A stretch of DNA of 64,000 bases from Diphasiastrum complanatum (GCA_029204225.1 CM055101.1:57968920-58032919); one strand, 5' to 3'. Positions 10,889 to 21,403 are shown, counted from the first letter of the stretch. Translations and numbers: made by a program. The notes: generated by a model from the sequence alone, not told the origin.

Positions 10889-12202
10889 ATCTTCATCTTT
10901 GGGAGTTTAGTTTTCAACAAGGGAGAAAGTTAGTAGATTGTATAGAACATCTTCTAATTCTTAGGAAAAGATTGCGGAGAGATATCATTGTAGTGATAGC
11001 TATCCATCTCTGCTTTTGTAGTCAAATTTCTTGCTTTTTGGACAGAATCTGAGTCAAAATTCAAGGGCAGTTCCATCGTTGCAAAATCAGATAGTTATCC
11101 CTGATTTTTTAGTGTAAATTACTGCAATTTGAGCAAAAATTGAAGCGAAAAGGTAGTGCAGGTCCATCTCTGCATATTACGTACTCCATCACTGATTTTG
11201 TAGTGTAGAATCCTTCTTTGCAATCAAATTTTGAGGGAAAAATTGGAGGTAGGGTCAGCGGACAGTTATACGTATCTTTGTAGCTCCATCGTTGTGTTTC
11301 AGAGGACCTTGGGAGTGAATAATCCTACAAACCATATCAGATTCATATCTGTATCTGGATCAGCGAGGGTTCTTCCTCAACAGTTTCAAAATTCTAGATA
11401 GTTTTTAAGTTTCAAATCTGGATTTTGGTGGAGCCACAGTGTTGCTACTCAGACAATGAAAATCTTCCCTGAATCAAAGCAGACTTTGTTGAAAAATTTT
11501 AGCTTTGCATCCGGACTTTTATAAGCCACGCAACAATACCTCTAACAACGAGGATAGGGAACCAGAAGAATCAAAAATTTGCTTGCAAATTGGGCCTTGA
11601 TTCCTGATGTTTCCGGACAGTAGGTCTATAAATAGGTACGGAAGAGCTGAAAGGATTTGTTTTATTCTCTCTCTAGAAGTACAGTTCTCAGAAAGAGCTA
11701 AGTTTCTTTTCCCTCCTTTGTACAATTGTAATTAGTCTTTTTGACTTTTTTTAAGAAGGAACAAGAGACACTCTTTTTCTATTTCGGAAAATAACCACTT
11801 CTCAGGGACCTGATCAATCCTCGACATGAGGCATTGATGAATTAGAAACGGAATCTATGAAATTCAGTAAAGGGAAAGAACCTATGGAGTGGAGGAATAA
11901 GAACAATTTGCTAAAGAGCTCAACAATTTGGTTACCAAGGAGCAATATCTCCACTTGGTAACAAAGATGGATAAATTGAAACTGGCTCTAGCCAATTTCA
12001 AATCCAGTGTGGATGACTCGTTCGCCGAACTCAAAGGTCTAGTTTTGAGCTCTACAAAAGGAATCCTTCCTTCTACTTCTCAGTTGTCCCTTCGTCACTT
12101 CCATCAGTATTGGGTGAGCCTATTCGGACTCATCCTAGTGTTTTTAAAGACTTAAAGTCTCCTACCTTTATTGGAGAAGAGAAGGATAGAAATGTAGATA
12201 TT
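10889..12202 (+). pseudogene. Gypsy element H leader and truncated gag
   Basis: About 1 kb of non-coding leader is followed by a gag start near 11900. The first frame (11928-12060) gives a helical segment containing LVTKEQYLHLVTKMDKLKL; after a frameshift near 12100 a second frame continues with SPTFIGEEKDRNVD, resembling the opening of a Ty3/Gypsy Gag. Coding homology stops at 12202, where TGTTGGATTT begins another sequence. Protease, RT and integrase are absent, so this is only the 5' end of the element. Confidence 0.6.
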
Positions 12203-13035
12203 TGTTGGATTTATCTCCTCTACTCTCCTCAATCCTATTTTAATCTGCCTCCATTCATGTTGTTGTATTCTACTTGTGTTGTCGCACAGTCTGCATATTT
12301 ACATGTAAAATAAGATAGGCAAAAAATGCGACCATTTGCATAAATACAAGTAAATTTCCACAGGCAAAAAAGACGAAAAAGACGACACTATATTTTTACA
12401 CGTGATTTGTGACAGGTGTCAAAAAGATGGCACTGCCCTACAAATGCCAAAGTTGTCCTAATGGAAAAGCGAAGGTACCTTGTAAATCAAATTTTAAGGC
12501 ATTTGTCAGAGTGTCGCATTTTTCACATTTTCATCAACGTTCATTTTAGCGAAGGCTGATGTCGCGGCCTTCTCACGCCCATCCCATGAACTGTGCAATC
12601 AGATTTGACAAGGACAACAGCCACCCACGATCTCCACAGACAGCACATCCACTTTGTACTTTCTTCATCTGAACACTTGTAATATTATGTATATATATTG
12701 GAAAGCCTCAACAAGGGCTTTCCAATGATATGTTAGATGACATACTTTTGAGCAACGATTAAAAAGTTATGGCAAGTCAAAAGTATTAGTGTTATAATAT
12801 TTTAATAATATAAACCACATCTTGCACGAATTTTTTTAAAGGGTCTTTTTGAAGCTCAAAACTCCTCTAATGGAGGTTCTGCCCTTGAGTGCCTATCAAA
12901 GACAATTGCCTAGAGGTACCATAATCACAACTTGGGTCAAGGAATTGGTATATGCCTTTTGGAGCTCTGAAACTCGAGGGTCCCCCAACAAAAAAGACAT
13001 ATGCCGACAGCGGATTGGAAGAAAGAGTGTTGTTA
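12203..13035 (+). other. Unassigned DNA; LTR-like start and a short coding-like ORF
   Basis: The first 75 bases (TGTTGGATTT, then pyrimidine-rich) resemble the start of the LTR at 21029, but similarity fades. A frame at 12849-13035 encodes a peptide that would run on across the young insertion (after 18612) for about 20 codons, so the young element may have split an older ORF of unknown identity. A small hairpin, GGAAAGCC...GGCTTTCC, lies at 12709-12732. Confidence 0.35.
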
Positions 13036-13040
13036 GAGAC

Positions 13041-13687
13041 TGTGAAAAATACAGATCCTAAGTGGATCTAAACTCCAAGATCATTGGCTTGAATGCTTGC
13101 ACTCCAAACTACATAAGCTAGGAATTGGCAACACATTCTATGCTACCTAGAATGCAAAGAACTTGATCAAAAAGCATTTATCACAAATGGAAACTTCCAT
13201 AAACATCAAGTGCGGCCCAAAATAGCATTATACAGTCCATAATACATCATCCTACCACTTTTGGAAAGCACCTAAGATCATACACACAAAGCTTGAACTC
13301 AATCACTACACAATGCCAACAATGGAAGGAGAACCCAATAGAAAAATCTCTCATTAAGCAAATGAATACAATGGATCTGCTCCAACCTGTTTCTCCACGG
13401 CCTACCTGCTATATATAGCTGAGAGAGATGACTCTCTCTCCTCTCTCTAGACCCTCCTTACCTAAAATATGCCCTATATAGGTAAAATTGGCATATATGT
13501 CCAAAATACATGAAAATGGACTCATTTCGAAGGTCTTGAAGTTTGACACTTCTTCATACTGAAAAAATACACTTACTAAAAATATCTAGACCTGTTTCAC
13601 ACGTGTGAAAAGTCAGATCCTAAACTATGTGCCATTTTTAGCAATTTTGGCCTAAAACTAGACAAGGAAATGTTGACAATTTTCACA
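13041..13687 (-). repeat. 3' LTR of the Gag-only element
   Basis: 647 bp, on the plus strand from TGTGAAAAATACAG to AATTTTCACA. It carries a TATATATA box near 13412 and the 16-bp palindrome TTTCACACGTGTGAAA near 13594-13609. Confidence 0.95.
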
Positions 13688-13700
13688 CTCCCTCTTCAAC
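13688..13700 (-). other. Polypurine tract
   Basis: The minus strand reads GTTGAAGAGGGAG immediately before the 3' LTR, the position and composition expected for plus-strand priming. The ORF stop codon lies directly upstream at 13701. Confidence 0.9.
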
Positions 13701-16700
13701 TTAACTTGCTAGTTTTACAACACTACTTTGTTCCAACTTAAGAATGATCTCCATCATCAGAATAGATCTCTTCTCAAGGATCCTAATATGTACAAAATAG
13801 GACACAACATAATTGATATAGATAATAGTGTTCATATAGGATGCTTCACTATTTCTTACATCAATTTTACATAGAATCATAAAAATGGTACATGTAAAAG
13901 AACATAGAATCTCAATTAATGAATTTCTCCATGTATCCATCTCTGGTTTCTCTGTAAAATAGCAGCAAACAAGTTGTAAATGAAAGTGATCAACAAGTGT
14001 TTGCATGCCTCCTCCACATTTCACTATACATATAGTGAATGCAACATGTATCTCCATGAATGAACTTCCATCACCACCTTGCCTTTGTAGATCTTCAATC
14101 CATGAAAGCCTTTGAGTGAATGAATGCCAAAAAGATGTGTTCCCTACTCCATTTGAATGACCAAAACCTGAACTTGAAATACTTGAAGTACCTCCACAAG
14201 ATTTGCACACAACGCTTGATCCTACAATGTCAACAAGTTGCCAATTTGCCAACACTAGAATACTAGATCTTGAACTTTGTTCAAAAGAAAACATATTGAC
14301 CACTTCAATACCTTTCAAGATCTGAATGAATTCATGTACTTGATCATACAAACCAGCAATGATAACTATTCCATCTCCAAGATCCAAAGGATGCAAAACT
14401 ATGGAACTAGTTTTATTGAAATTTGACAATTTCAACACATTGACATAACAATGTTCATACATGAGATTAGGCAAGTGAGGTAGAGTAAGAAGACACTTCC
14501 TTGCAGCTCCAAAGACCTTACTTGAACCTTCAAGAACCTGTAAAAACAGATCCAAAATGCCTTGACCATTTGTCTCTTCTTTGATGCTTTTCACTAGCTT
14601 CAAATTGCCACTTGTCTCTTGGTGTTGATGAAGCAATCCAAGATCAACCTCTTGATCTTCCAATAAGACATCAAAGATCTTGCATATGTGAACATCTTCA
14701 GATCTGAAACTCTGAAGATACTCCCTCTCAAACACATGATTAAGATCCCACAAGATCTCATCAATGCTCAAATTTGACCCTTCACTATAGTTAGTGAAAA
14801 CAATGCCACCATCATAAACCAAAAGATAGATTCCAACATTTCCATTTAACATGAAGTAGAGTAGGTGAAGATGAGTATCAAACCTAATCAAAACAGCCCT
14901 CTTGAGTTCATAACAAACCTCAATAAGCTCACCAATGATATCTCCCTTGCCTTGAAGAAGTTGCCACTTGAGTTGCTCCATGTAGTCTTCTTCAACCAAC
15001 CTTTTGCCATCTTGACCATGAATGAACAATCCACCACAATCATAGAATGCTTTGAGTTGATGAAGAGATGTTAGATCCATGCTTTGGATCTTCCCAAGAA
15101 ACACTCTTCCATTGCCCTTTCCTTCACAAGACTCCCTCTTAATGCTAGCACCACAAAAGTTAGAAACCTCCCTCTTGATAGTTGCACCATAAGAAGTAGA
15201 AGACTCTTGAATATTAGAAGCCAAGAAAAGAATCCTTAGTACCTTCAACATAAGAGTGATTGAAGTACTCTCTCTTTTCAAACATGAACTTCTACTCAAT
15301 GATTTAGGTAATGAGTCATATGATAATGATTCTTCCTCACTATCGTTCATAAAAACATCATTCAAAGTACATCCTACTTTGAACACTTCACATACTTCTC
15401 TTCCTTTTGACTTGTGATCTCCCTCACCAAGTCTCATGATAGAAACCTTTGATCTACTCTTTTTATGAAGAAATGTGACACCACTTGTTGCACAAATGAC
15501 TTTATCACAAAAAGATGTAAAAGAACCATTTCCTTCAAGCATGCTCAAAGCACCATCATCTTTTCCCACATGATTACATACATCAATATGAAAAGAATTA
15601 GAAGAACAACCATCTTCTTGCAAAGAATGACACTTAGCATCTCCATCTTTTTCCATATGAACAAACAAGTCATTAGCAACAATCACTTCCAAAGAAGAAT
15701 CTTCATCAACTCCATTGATGAAGTTAGCTCCTTCCTTACCTTTTCCATTTTTGCACTTGCCATCTAGCACCATTGAAGAACCACCAAGCCTTGGAAGTCC
15801 ATGAGTAGAAGAGTACAAACATGATGCTAATTTAGCTCCACATGACTCCATATGACTAGTAGGTAACACTAGTGCATCTTCAAGATCCAATGGATCCAAA
15901 AAATTGACCATAGATTCACCAAAGCTTGCCAAGTTAGCACAACAATTATCATCTCCAAGAAGTACATTAGATCTCAACCTAGATCTAGCATTTTGTTTCT
16001 TATGGCATTCATTTGCAAAATGTCCTTTTATCCCACAATAAAAGCACTTGAACTTTGACTTATTGTTCTTAGTAGAAGAGGAAGAGGAAGAGTGATCATC
16101 ATGATCAAAGTTACCACCTTTGGACCATTTCCCTTTGCCTTTACCTTTGCCCTTGAATTTGCCTTTTGTGAAGAAAGCCTCTTCACCTCCACCTTGCAAG
16201 GATGCACCATCAAGCTTTGATTGCAACCTATGTTCTTCAGCCAATAAGATTTCTTGCAAGTCAACCACACTTGGCAAGACTCTTTGAATGGCAAAACTTT
16301 GCACAAGGTTAGCATGTTCATTTAGCAAACCATTCAACATAACTTGAACTATTTCACCATCTTTTATGTTCTCATCAATGCATGCTAAATCATCACTTAG
16401 GGACTTAACTCTCAAGATAAATGCATGAGCACTTTCACCCTCTCTTTGCCTACTAGAAAATATTTGTCTCCTTAGGGTCAATACCCTAGATGTGGACTTT
16501 GATTCAAAGAGCTTCTTTAAGGCATTCCATGCCTCACTTGCACTTTGACACTTTCCAACTTCCTTGAGAAGTTCATTTGTAACATTCATTTTAATGATAT
16601 GAAGAGCCCTTTTGGCCTTCTTATCAAACCTTTGTTGCTCTTGAAGTGTGAGAGGTCTCTCTTCAATTTCTGCAACTATGTCCATGAGTTCATTCAACTC

Positions 16701-16793
16701 AAGTAAGGACTCCATCCTCACTTTCCAAGTAGAGTAGTTTGATGAACTCAACCTTTCACTAGACTCTAGCATGATCCCACCATTGGAAGCCAT
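13701..16793 (-). CDS. Copia-type Gag fused to a ~770-residue unknown C-terminal region
   Basis: 1030 codons without interruption. Residues 1-200 match the Copia Gag (UBN2/DUF4219-type) fold: SNYSTWKVRMESLL near the start, a DIVAEIEERP helix, LKKLFESKSTSRVLTLRRQI at about 90, and DLACIDENI near 137. A basic Lys-Gly run (about 210-227) leads to one CCHC zinc knuckle, C-F-Y-C-...-H-...-C at 250-263. This packages RNA in related elements. A protease (DSGA), integrase (DDE) or RT (YVDD) is absent. Residues 264-1030 are not recognisable: first a Ser/acidic-rich, low-complexity third, then a more globular region with hydrophobic blocks, and near the C-terminus two hydrophobic stretches (about 957-975 and 985-1005) that could be membrane segments. 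The start is chosen because MASNGG...LESSERLS aligns with Copia A. An open frame of this length in a young element argues that the extension is translated; its role is unknown. Confidence 0.88.
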   Translation of the reverse strand: MASNGGIMLESSERLSSSNYSTWKVRMESLLELNELMDIVAEIEERPLTLQEQQRFDKKAKRALHIIKMNVTNELLKEVGKCQSASEAWNALKKLFESKSTSRVLTLRRQIFSSRQREGESAHAFILRVKSLSDDLACIDENIKDGEIVQVMLNGLLNEHANLVQSFAIQRVLPSVVDLQEILLAEEHRLQSKLDGASLQGGGEEAFFTKGKFKGKGKGKGKWSKGGNFDHDDHSSSSSSTKNNKSKFKCFYCGIKGHFANECHKKQNARSRLRSNVLLGDDNCCANLASFGESMVNFLDPLDLEDALVLPTSHMESCGAKLASCLYSSTHGLPRLGGSSMVLDGKCKNGKGKEGANFINGVDEDSSLEVIVANDLFVHMEKDGDAKCHSLQEDGCSSNSFHIDVCNHVGKDDGALSMLEGNGSFTSFCDKVICATSGVTFLHKKSRSKVSIMRLGEGDHKSKGREVCEVFKVGCTLNDVFMNDSEEESLSYDSLPKSLSRSSCLKRESTSITLMLKVLRILFLASNIQESSTSYGATIKREVSNFCGASIKRESCEGKGNGRVFLGKIQSMDLTSLHQLKAFYDCGGLFIHGQDGKRLVEEDYMEQLKWQLLQGKGDIIGELIEVCYELKRAVLIRFDTHLHLLYFMLNGNVGIYLLVYDGGIVFTNYSEGSNLSIDEILWDLNHVFEREYLQSFRSEDVHICKIFDVLLEDQEVDLGLLHQHQETSGNLKLVKSIKEETNGQGILDLFLQVLEGSSKVFGAARKCLLTLPHLPNLMYEHCYVNVLKLSNFNKTSSIVLHPLDLGDGIVIIAGLYDQVHEFIQILKGIEVVNMFSFEQSSRSSILVLANWQLVDIVGSSVVCKSCGGTSSISSSGFGHSNGVGNTSFWHSFTQRLSWIEDLQRQGGDGSSFMEIHVAFTICIVKCGGGMQTLVDHFHLQLVCCYFTEKPEMDTWRNSLIEILCSFTCTIFMILCKIDVRNSEASYMNTIIYINYVVSYFVHIRILEKRSILMMEIILKLEQSSVVKLAS

Positions 16794-17950
16794 GATTCTA
16801 ATGTTTCTTCAACTTTTAGGTTTTGTCCTAAAGCACTTAGCACTCACTTTTCTCTCAACAAATGATAGATAAAGAGATCTATGAAGATTTAGGACCCTAA
16901 AACACTTCTATCTTGAACCTAGATGGTTTCCAAGCATAGAAAGGAAGATTGAAACACATGCAACACTTTGCACACACTAAGAATGGATTACAAAATCAAA
17001 CCAACCTGAACACACTCTTGCTTAAGCTCTCAAACTTTCCAGCAAGTGACCAAATCAAGTTATGGTGTGAAGAGTTACTTGCATTCTTAGAAAATACCCA
17101 AAACTAGGATGCCAAGATTACCTAGTAATGAACAAACTTGATCAACATATGATCAACACACTAAGATATTGATTCAACCTGTAAAACCACATGTAAACCA
17201 CACTTCTAAAAGTTTATAAACTCCAGCAAGTGATAAATACAAGATTTAGAGGTGAATGAATGAGCACACTTAGTGAATCACAAGACTAGCTTCACTATCT
17301 TGTCAAATCTTGGTGTTTAGATGTAGATCTAAGATCACTTCACATGAGAATGTTCCTCAACCTGTTAAGAACCTGAAAACACACTTGCATAATGGTTAAC
17401 ACCTTCCAGCAAATGCTCCAATCAAATTACATAAGGAGAGTTACTTACATGCTCAACAAAGTACACCAAAAATTATGCCAAAATTGATGACAATCTTTAC
17501 AATATGCTCTTCACAATGGAGCTTGCAATATGTTCACCCAAAAAGAGGATCTTTCATCCAAATGGGAGCTTTGCTCAGCCTTTAGGAGAATTACAACTCA
17601 CTCAAAAGAGCATTTGTCATCCACTTAAGGAGAAGTTTCATCCACTTAAGGAGAGTGTTCATCCAAGAATGGAGATTGTCAACAATAGGATTGAAAAGAA
17701 CATTGTTAGTATTGAATATGCACAAGCCTCACAATCACAAATGATTAGGTGTTATGATCTGATCCAAAATAGTTTCTTTTCAGCCTCTGATCTTCAATAG
17801 ACCTGAAATATGCTTTTGATCCACAAGTTCAACTCACAAAACAAAGGTTAGTAAGATTTGATCAACAAAGCAATGCAAAATCATGCTAGAACTTGATCAA
17901 ACATCCAAATATCACCAAAAATGGAATACTTACTGTAAATAGAAGCCAAC
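16794..17950 (-). other. 5' leader of the Gag-only element, with internal repeats
   Basis: About 1.16 kb between PBS and gag. It contains three imperfect units beginning CAACCTG at about 17022, 17175 and 17358, each followed by a CACACTT and a CCAGCAA block. A short repeat of CATCCACTTAAGGAGA lies at 17620-17660. The plus-strand frame at 17504-17800 is probably chance within these repeats. Confidence 0.75.
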
Positions 17951-17964
17951 TAGCTCTGATACCA
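17951..17964 (-). other. Primer-binding site (initiator-Met tRNA)
   Basis: The minus strand reads TGGTATCAGAGCTA directly next to the 5' LTR end. It is an exact match to the core plant iMet PBS. Confidence 0.95.
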
Positions 17965-18611
17965 TGTGAAAAATACAGATCCTAAGTGGATCTAAACTCC
18001 AAGATCATTGGCTTGAATGCTTGCACTCCAAACTACATAAGCTAGGAATTGGCAACACATTCTATGCTACCTAGAATGCAAAGAACTTGATCAAAAAGCA
18101 TTTATCACAAATGGAAACTTCCATAAACATCAAGTGCGGCCCAAAATAGCATTATACAGTCCATAATACATCAGCCTACCACTTTTGGAAAGCACCTAAG
18201 ATCATACACACAAAGCTTGAACTCAATCACTACACAATGCCAACAATGGAAGGAGAACCCAATAGAAAAATCTCTCATTAAGAAAATGAATACAATGGAT
18301 CTGCTCCAACCTGTTTCTCCACGGCCTACCTGCTATATATAGCTGAGAGAGATGACTCTCTCTCCTCTCTCTAGACCCTCCTTACCTAAAATATGCCCTA
18401 TATAGGTAAAATTGGCATATATGTCCAAAATACATGAAAATGGACTCATTTCGAAGGTCTTGAAGTTTGACACTTCTTCATACTGAAAAAATACACTTAC
18501 TAAAAATATCTAGACCTGTTTCACACGTGTGAAAAGTCAGATCCTAAACTATGTGCCATTTTTAGCAATTTTGGCCTAAAACTAGACAAGGAAATGTTGA
18601 CAATTTTCACA
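17965..18611 (-). repeat. 5' LTR of the Gag-only element
   Basis: 647 bp, nearly identical to the 3' LTR. It contains CTATATATAGC at 18333-18343, the likely TATA box for minus-strand transcription, and the CACGTG-centred palindrome near 18518-18533. Confidence 0.95.
18333..18343 (-). promoter_or_regulatory. LTR TATA box
   Basis: CTATATATAGC within the 5' LTR; as a near-palindrome it reads alike on both strands. Its position would start a transcript inside the LTR and run through PBS, leader and ORF. Confidence 0.6.
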
Positions 18612-18779
18612 GAGACATCCAGTACAACTTCTTGATGACAGTCAGGTCCTTCGTTTTGTTTGGATTTCCGTTTTCTTGGTAATGTTGATCTTTTGCACTG
18701 TTGAAACTGATCTTCGATACTCCTATTCTTTGGTTCTGCAGATACACACTCTACTTCTTGTTGTTTGGAACTTTTTTGT

Positions 18780-20430
18780 AGTTTTTTACTGAACTGATAT
18801 TTTGCTCATTTAGACTTTTGGGACTATTGGTACTTGTAGAAACTTATAAACAACTAATTATTTTCTATTTGGTACTTATGAAAACTTGTGTAAGATATAT
18901 TTTTGGTGGTACTCTATATTATTTTCAAATAACTTCTCTTTTAGCTATTTGGACCTCATGGAACATTTTGTACTTCTGGTGTGTAGAAAATACTGTTGTT
19001 TATTGTTCGTTGGTGCTTTTGATAGTTTTGGTAGTTTTTGAACGTTTTCGATCTACTAGCAATTAGCTGTTTAGTGCTTTCTAATATTTTGGAACTTTTG
19101 GGCATTGAATGTTTGTGTTTGTACTACTGGAACTTATTGTGAAACAATTTTGATAATACAGACTATCAAAATAGGTGCTTTAATACCTTGTGTCTCATTT
19201 TCATTCTAAAATCATCCAAATTGATCTACTGAGATTTATAGTGTGTATCAAGTTTATTTTAGAATCTACAGCATTTGGTTCTAATTTTTTTTAGAATTCG
19301 TCATATTTGCAGTTTGCACATGTCCCGATTCGGTCTTTTTGGTACTGCTTTAGTGTTGTTACACCAATTGGTAGTATTACTCCAGTAGTCAAGTATTAAT
19401 TTTAAAAATTTTGTACTATTTTTGTGCTAGTCAAACTCTTGAATACAAAATAACAATAGTACAATAACTTATCGTGTACCAATCCTGATCCTCCTGACTA
19501 CCTAATTAGGTTCTTTTATTGTAAGTGTCTCATTTTTATTTTAAAGTCTACCAAATAGGTACTATATAGACTTCTCATGACCATGGTTTATGCATAAAAC
19601 TATTAAATTAGGTACTCTTTTCTTTATATTTATTTGTGCTTCATAGCCTGCCTACAATCCTTTGTGGTCTTTTTGGTACTATTTTAGTGTTGTTTACCAA
19701 TCGGTAAAATCTAAGCTTTAGTTACTACCAATTTTACAAGATTTGTACTATTTTAGTAATGTTTGCTTATTTCTGAAACTTTTGAGTACCAAAGATTGGT
19801 ACTAATGGAACCTATCATGTTGAATTTTTATCCTCCAGACTACCAATTAGGGTACTTTAACTTTCTGCATGTGTAGTACTTTGGTACTACCTGTATATGA
19901 TGCTTTGGTACTACCTGCAGGTACTTTCTAAACTCATGGTACTATCAATGTATGATACTTTGGTACTCCCTGTATATAATGCCTTGGTACTACCTGCAGG
20001 TACTTTCTACTTGTAACATGATAAGACTTCTTTAATATAGATTAGTGGTAATGAGAATCCTCCTCAAGTTCACTTTGAAGATGTTAACAATGACTTTAAT
20101 GTAGAAGGAACCTTTAAGAAGTTTTGAGTGAACCAACACAGTATTGAGCTAAAGCAGTGTTGCCTGAGTAATGATTTTACATATTTTGTATTGTTTTGGT
20201 ACTATTTTTGTACTGGTGAAACACTTTAATATGAAAGTTTTGTACTACAAGAACTTATTGTCAACCAATTTCGTTCCTACTGACTACCAAATTAGGTCTT
20301 TTATACTAAGTCTCTAAGTTTTACTTTAAAATCTACCAAATAGGTACTATTTAAACTTCTCATGACCACATTTTACGCATAAAACTACCAAAATTAGGTA
20401 CTTTTCTCTCTATATTTATTTGTGTTCGCA
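18780..20430 (+). repeat. Degenerate GGTACT-rich repeat zone
   Basis: The motif TTGGTACT, or its variants, recurs throughout. Nested periodicities are visible: a 79-bp pair (19877-19931 and 19956-20010, sharing CTACCTGCAGGTACTTTCTA); a roughly 340-bp pair (about 19320 and 19661, TTTTGGTACT...AGTGTTGTT); and a roughly 780-bp pair (about 19485-19640 and 20265-20420, AATAGGTACTAT...ACTTCTCATGACCA). No coding frame is convincing. It directly precedes Copia RNase H sequence, so it may be expanded non-coding DNA inside or beside a retroelement. Confidence 0.8.
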
Positions 20431-20431
20431 A

Positions 20432-21021
20432 CCAATATATGGCCAACCCTGGTATGATCCACTAGAAAGCTGTTTTTAGAGTAATCAAATATATACGAGC
20501 TATTGTTGACCTCTGTATCTGCTATGGTGATGTTAATTCATCCGATATCCATCCAGTTCATGGATATACAAATGCAAATTGGGTAGGCGATATCAACACT
20601 AGAAGATCTACTTCTGGACTTGTCTTTCTGTTCAATAATGGTCCAATATCTTGGAACAATACAAAGCAAATCTCCATTGCAATGTCATCTATAGAATCTG
20701 AGTACATTGCCACTAAAGAGACAATCTTGCTGAAAAATTTATTGTCTGATATCGGTCTCAGACAATCAACTCCAACAGTTATTTAGTGCAAAAGTTAGAG
20801 TGCTATCGATCAATCCTAGATTTCATTCTAGGAGCAAGCACATCGAGATTAAGTACCACTACATCAGGAGCAAAATACTCGAAAAGGAAGTAAGCCTGAA
20901 ATTTTATAGAACCCAATACATGGCAGCTGATATATGCACAAAAGGTTTAAATCGGGAAGCCCACAAGAGTTTTTGTGCTATCTTGACTTTGAAAATCAAG
21001 GCATTCAAGGATCCAAATTAA
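20432..21021 (+). pseudogene. Copia RNase H fragment
   Basis: The RT thumb/RNase H end of a Ty1/Copia polyprotein, which would degrade the RNA of the RNA-DNA hybrid. Visible motifs: a decayed MANPGMIH.KAVFRVIKYI, GYTNANWVGDINTRRSTSG, SSIESEYIA, and near the end HSRSKHIEIKYHYIR and ADICTKGL, with several in-frame stops between about 20780 and 20830. Upstream RT, integrase and Gag are missing. The frame ends at the PPT at 21021, so this is the natural 3' end of the element. Confidence 0.85.
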
Positions 21022-21403
21022 GGGGGGATGTTGGATTTCTATCCTCTCCATTCCTATCTCTCTACTAATCTAGATCCATTCACTAGTTGTTGTAAATACT
21101 TGTACAATCGCATACTCTATAGAAATACACTTGTTTTGACAGTTTGTAGAAATACAAAGGAATAGATAACTGTGCCTGGACAACTCAACCGACACCGACT
21201 ATTCGGCCACCCCTCAACTATTCGGCCTACCTTGACAATTCGTCGATCACATCGACTCATCTGACACCGACTATTCCTTAGACACTCGACATCGACAATT
21301 TGACTTCACCAATTACTTGTATGTCAAAATCAACTCCAAAAGTTGACTCGAACAATCGGCGGCTCATAAGTACCTTCATCACGACCAGACAAAGTCTCTA
21401 ACA
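21021..21403 (+). repeat. PPT and 3' LTR of the Copia fragment (LTR 21029-21403)
   Basis: The PPT AGGGGGGA (21021-21028) is followed by TGTTGGATTT at 21029. A plausible LTR end is CTCTAACA at 21403, giving 375 bp. No TSD could be paired, and the 5' LTR is uncertain (a weak similarity begins at 12203). Confidence 0.65.

Larger units (their letters stand above)
13036..18616 (-). mobile_element. Complete young Gag-only LTR retrotransposon with 5-bp TSD
   Basis: The element occupies 13041-18611, 5571 bp, in minus orientation. Both LTRs are 647 bp and begin TG and end CA. The target-site duplication GAGAC is at 13036-13040 and 18612-18616. The PBS is at 17951-17964 and the PPT at 13688-13700. The internal region holds one 1030-codon ORF: Copia-type Gag plus an unknown extension, without protease, integrase or RT. 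By eye the LTRs differ at two positions (13258/18175 region and 13352/18282 region), pointing to a very recent insertion. In structure it resembles the non-autonomous TR-GAG class, but the extension is far longer than a simple Gag. Confidence 0.92.

Noticed and set aside
17504-17800. Plus-strand ORF in the leader of the Gag-only element
   Set aside because: Antisense to the element and built on short leader repeats; no recognisable domain.
17951-17964. tRNA gene at the TGGTATCAGAGC sites (also 10875, 26059, 29847, 35595)
   Set aside because: These are primer-binding sites complementary to a tRNA 3' end; no cloverleaf surrounds them.
12203-21403. One large Copia element bounded by LTRs at 12203 and 21029 with the young element nested inside
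   Set aside because: Only the first ~75 bases are similar, no PBS follows the 12203 sequence, and no matching TSD was found.
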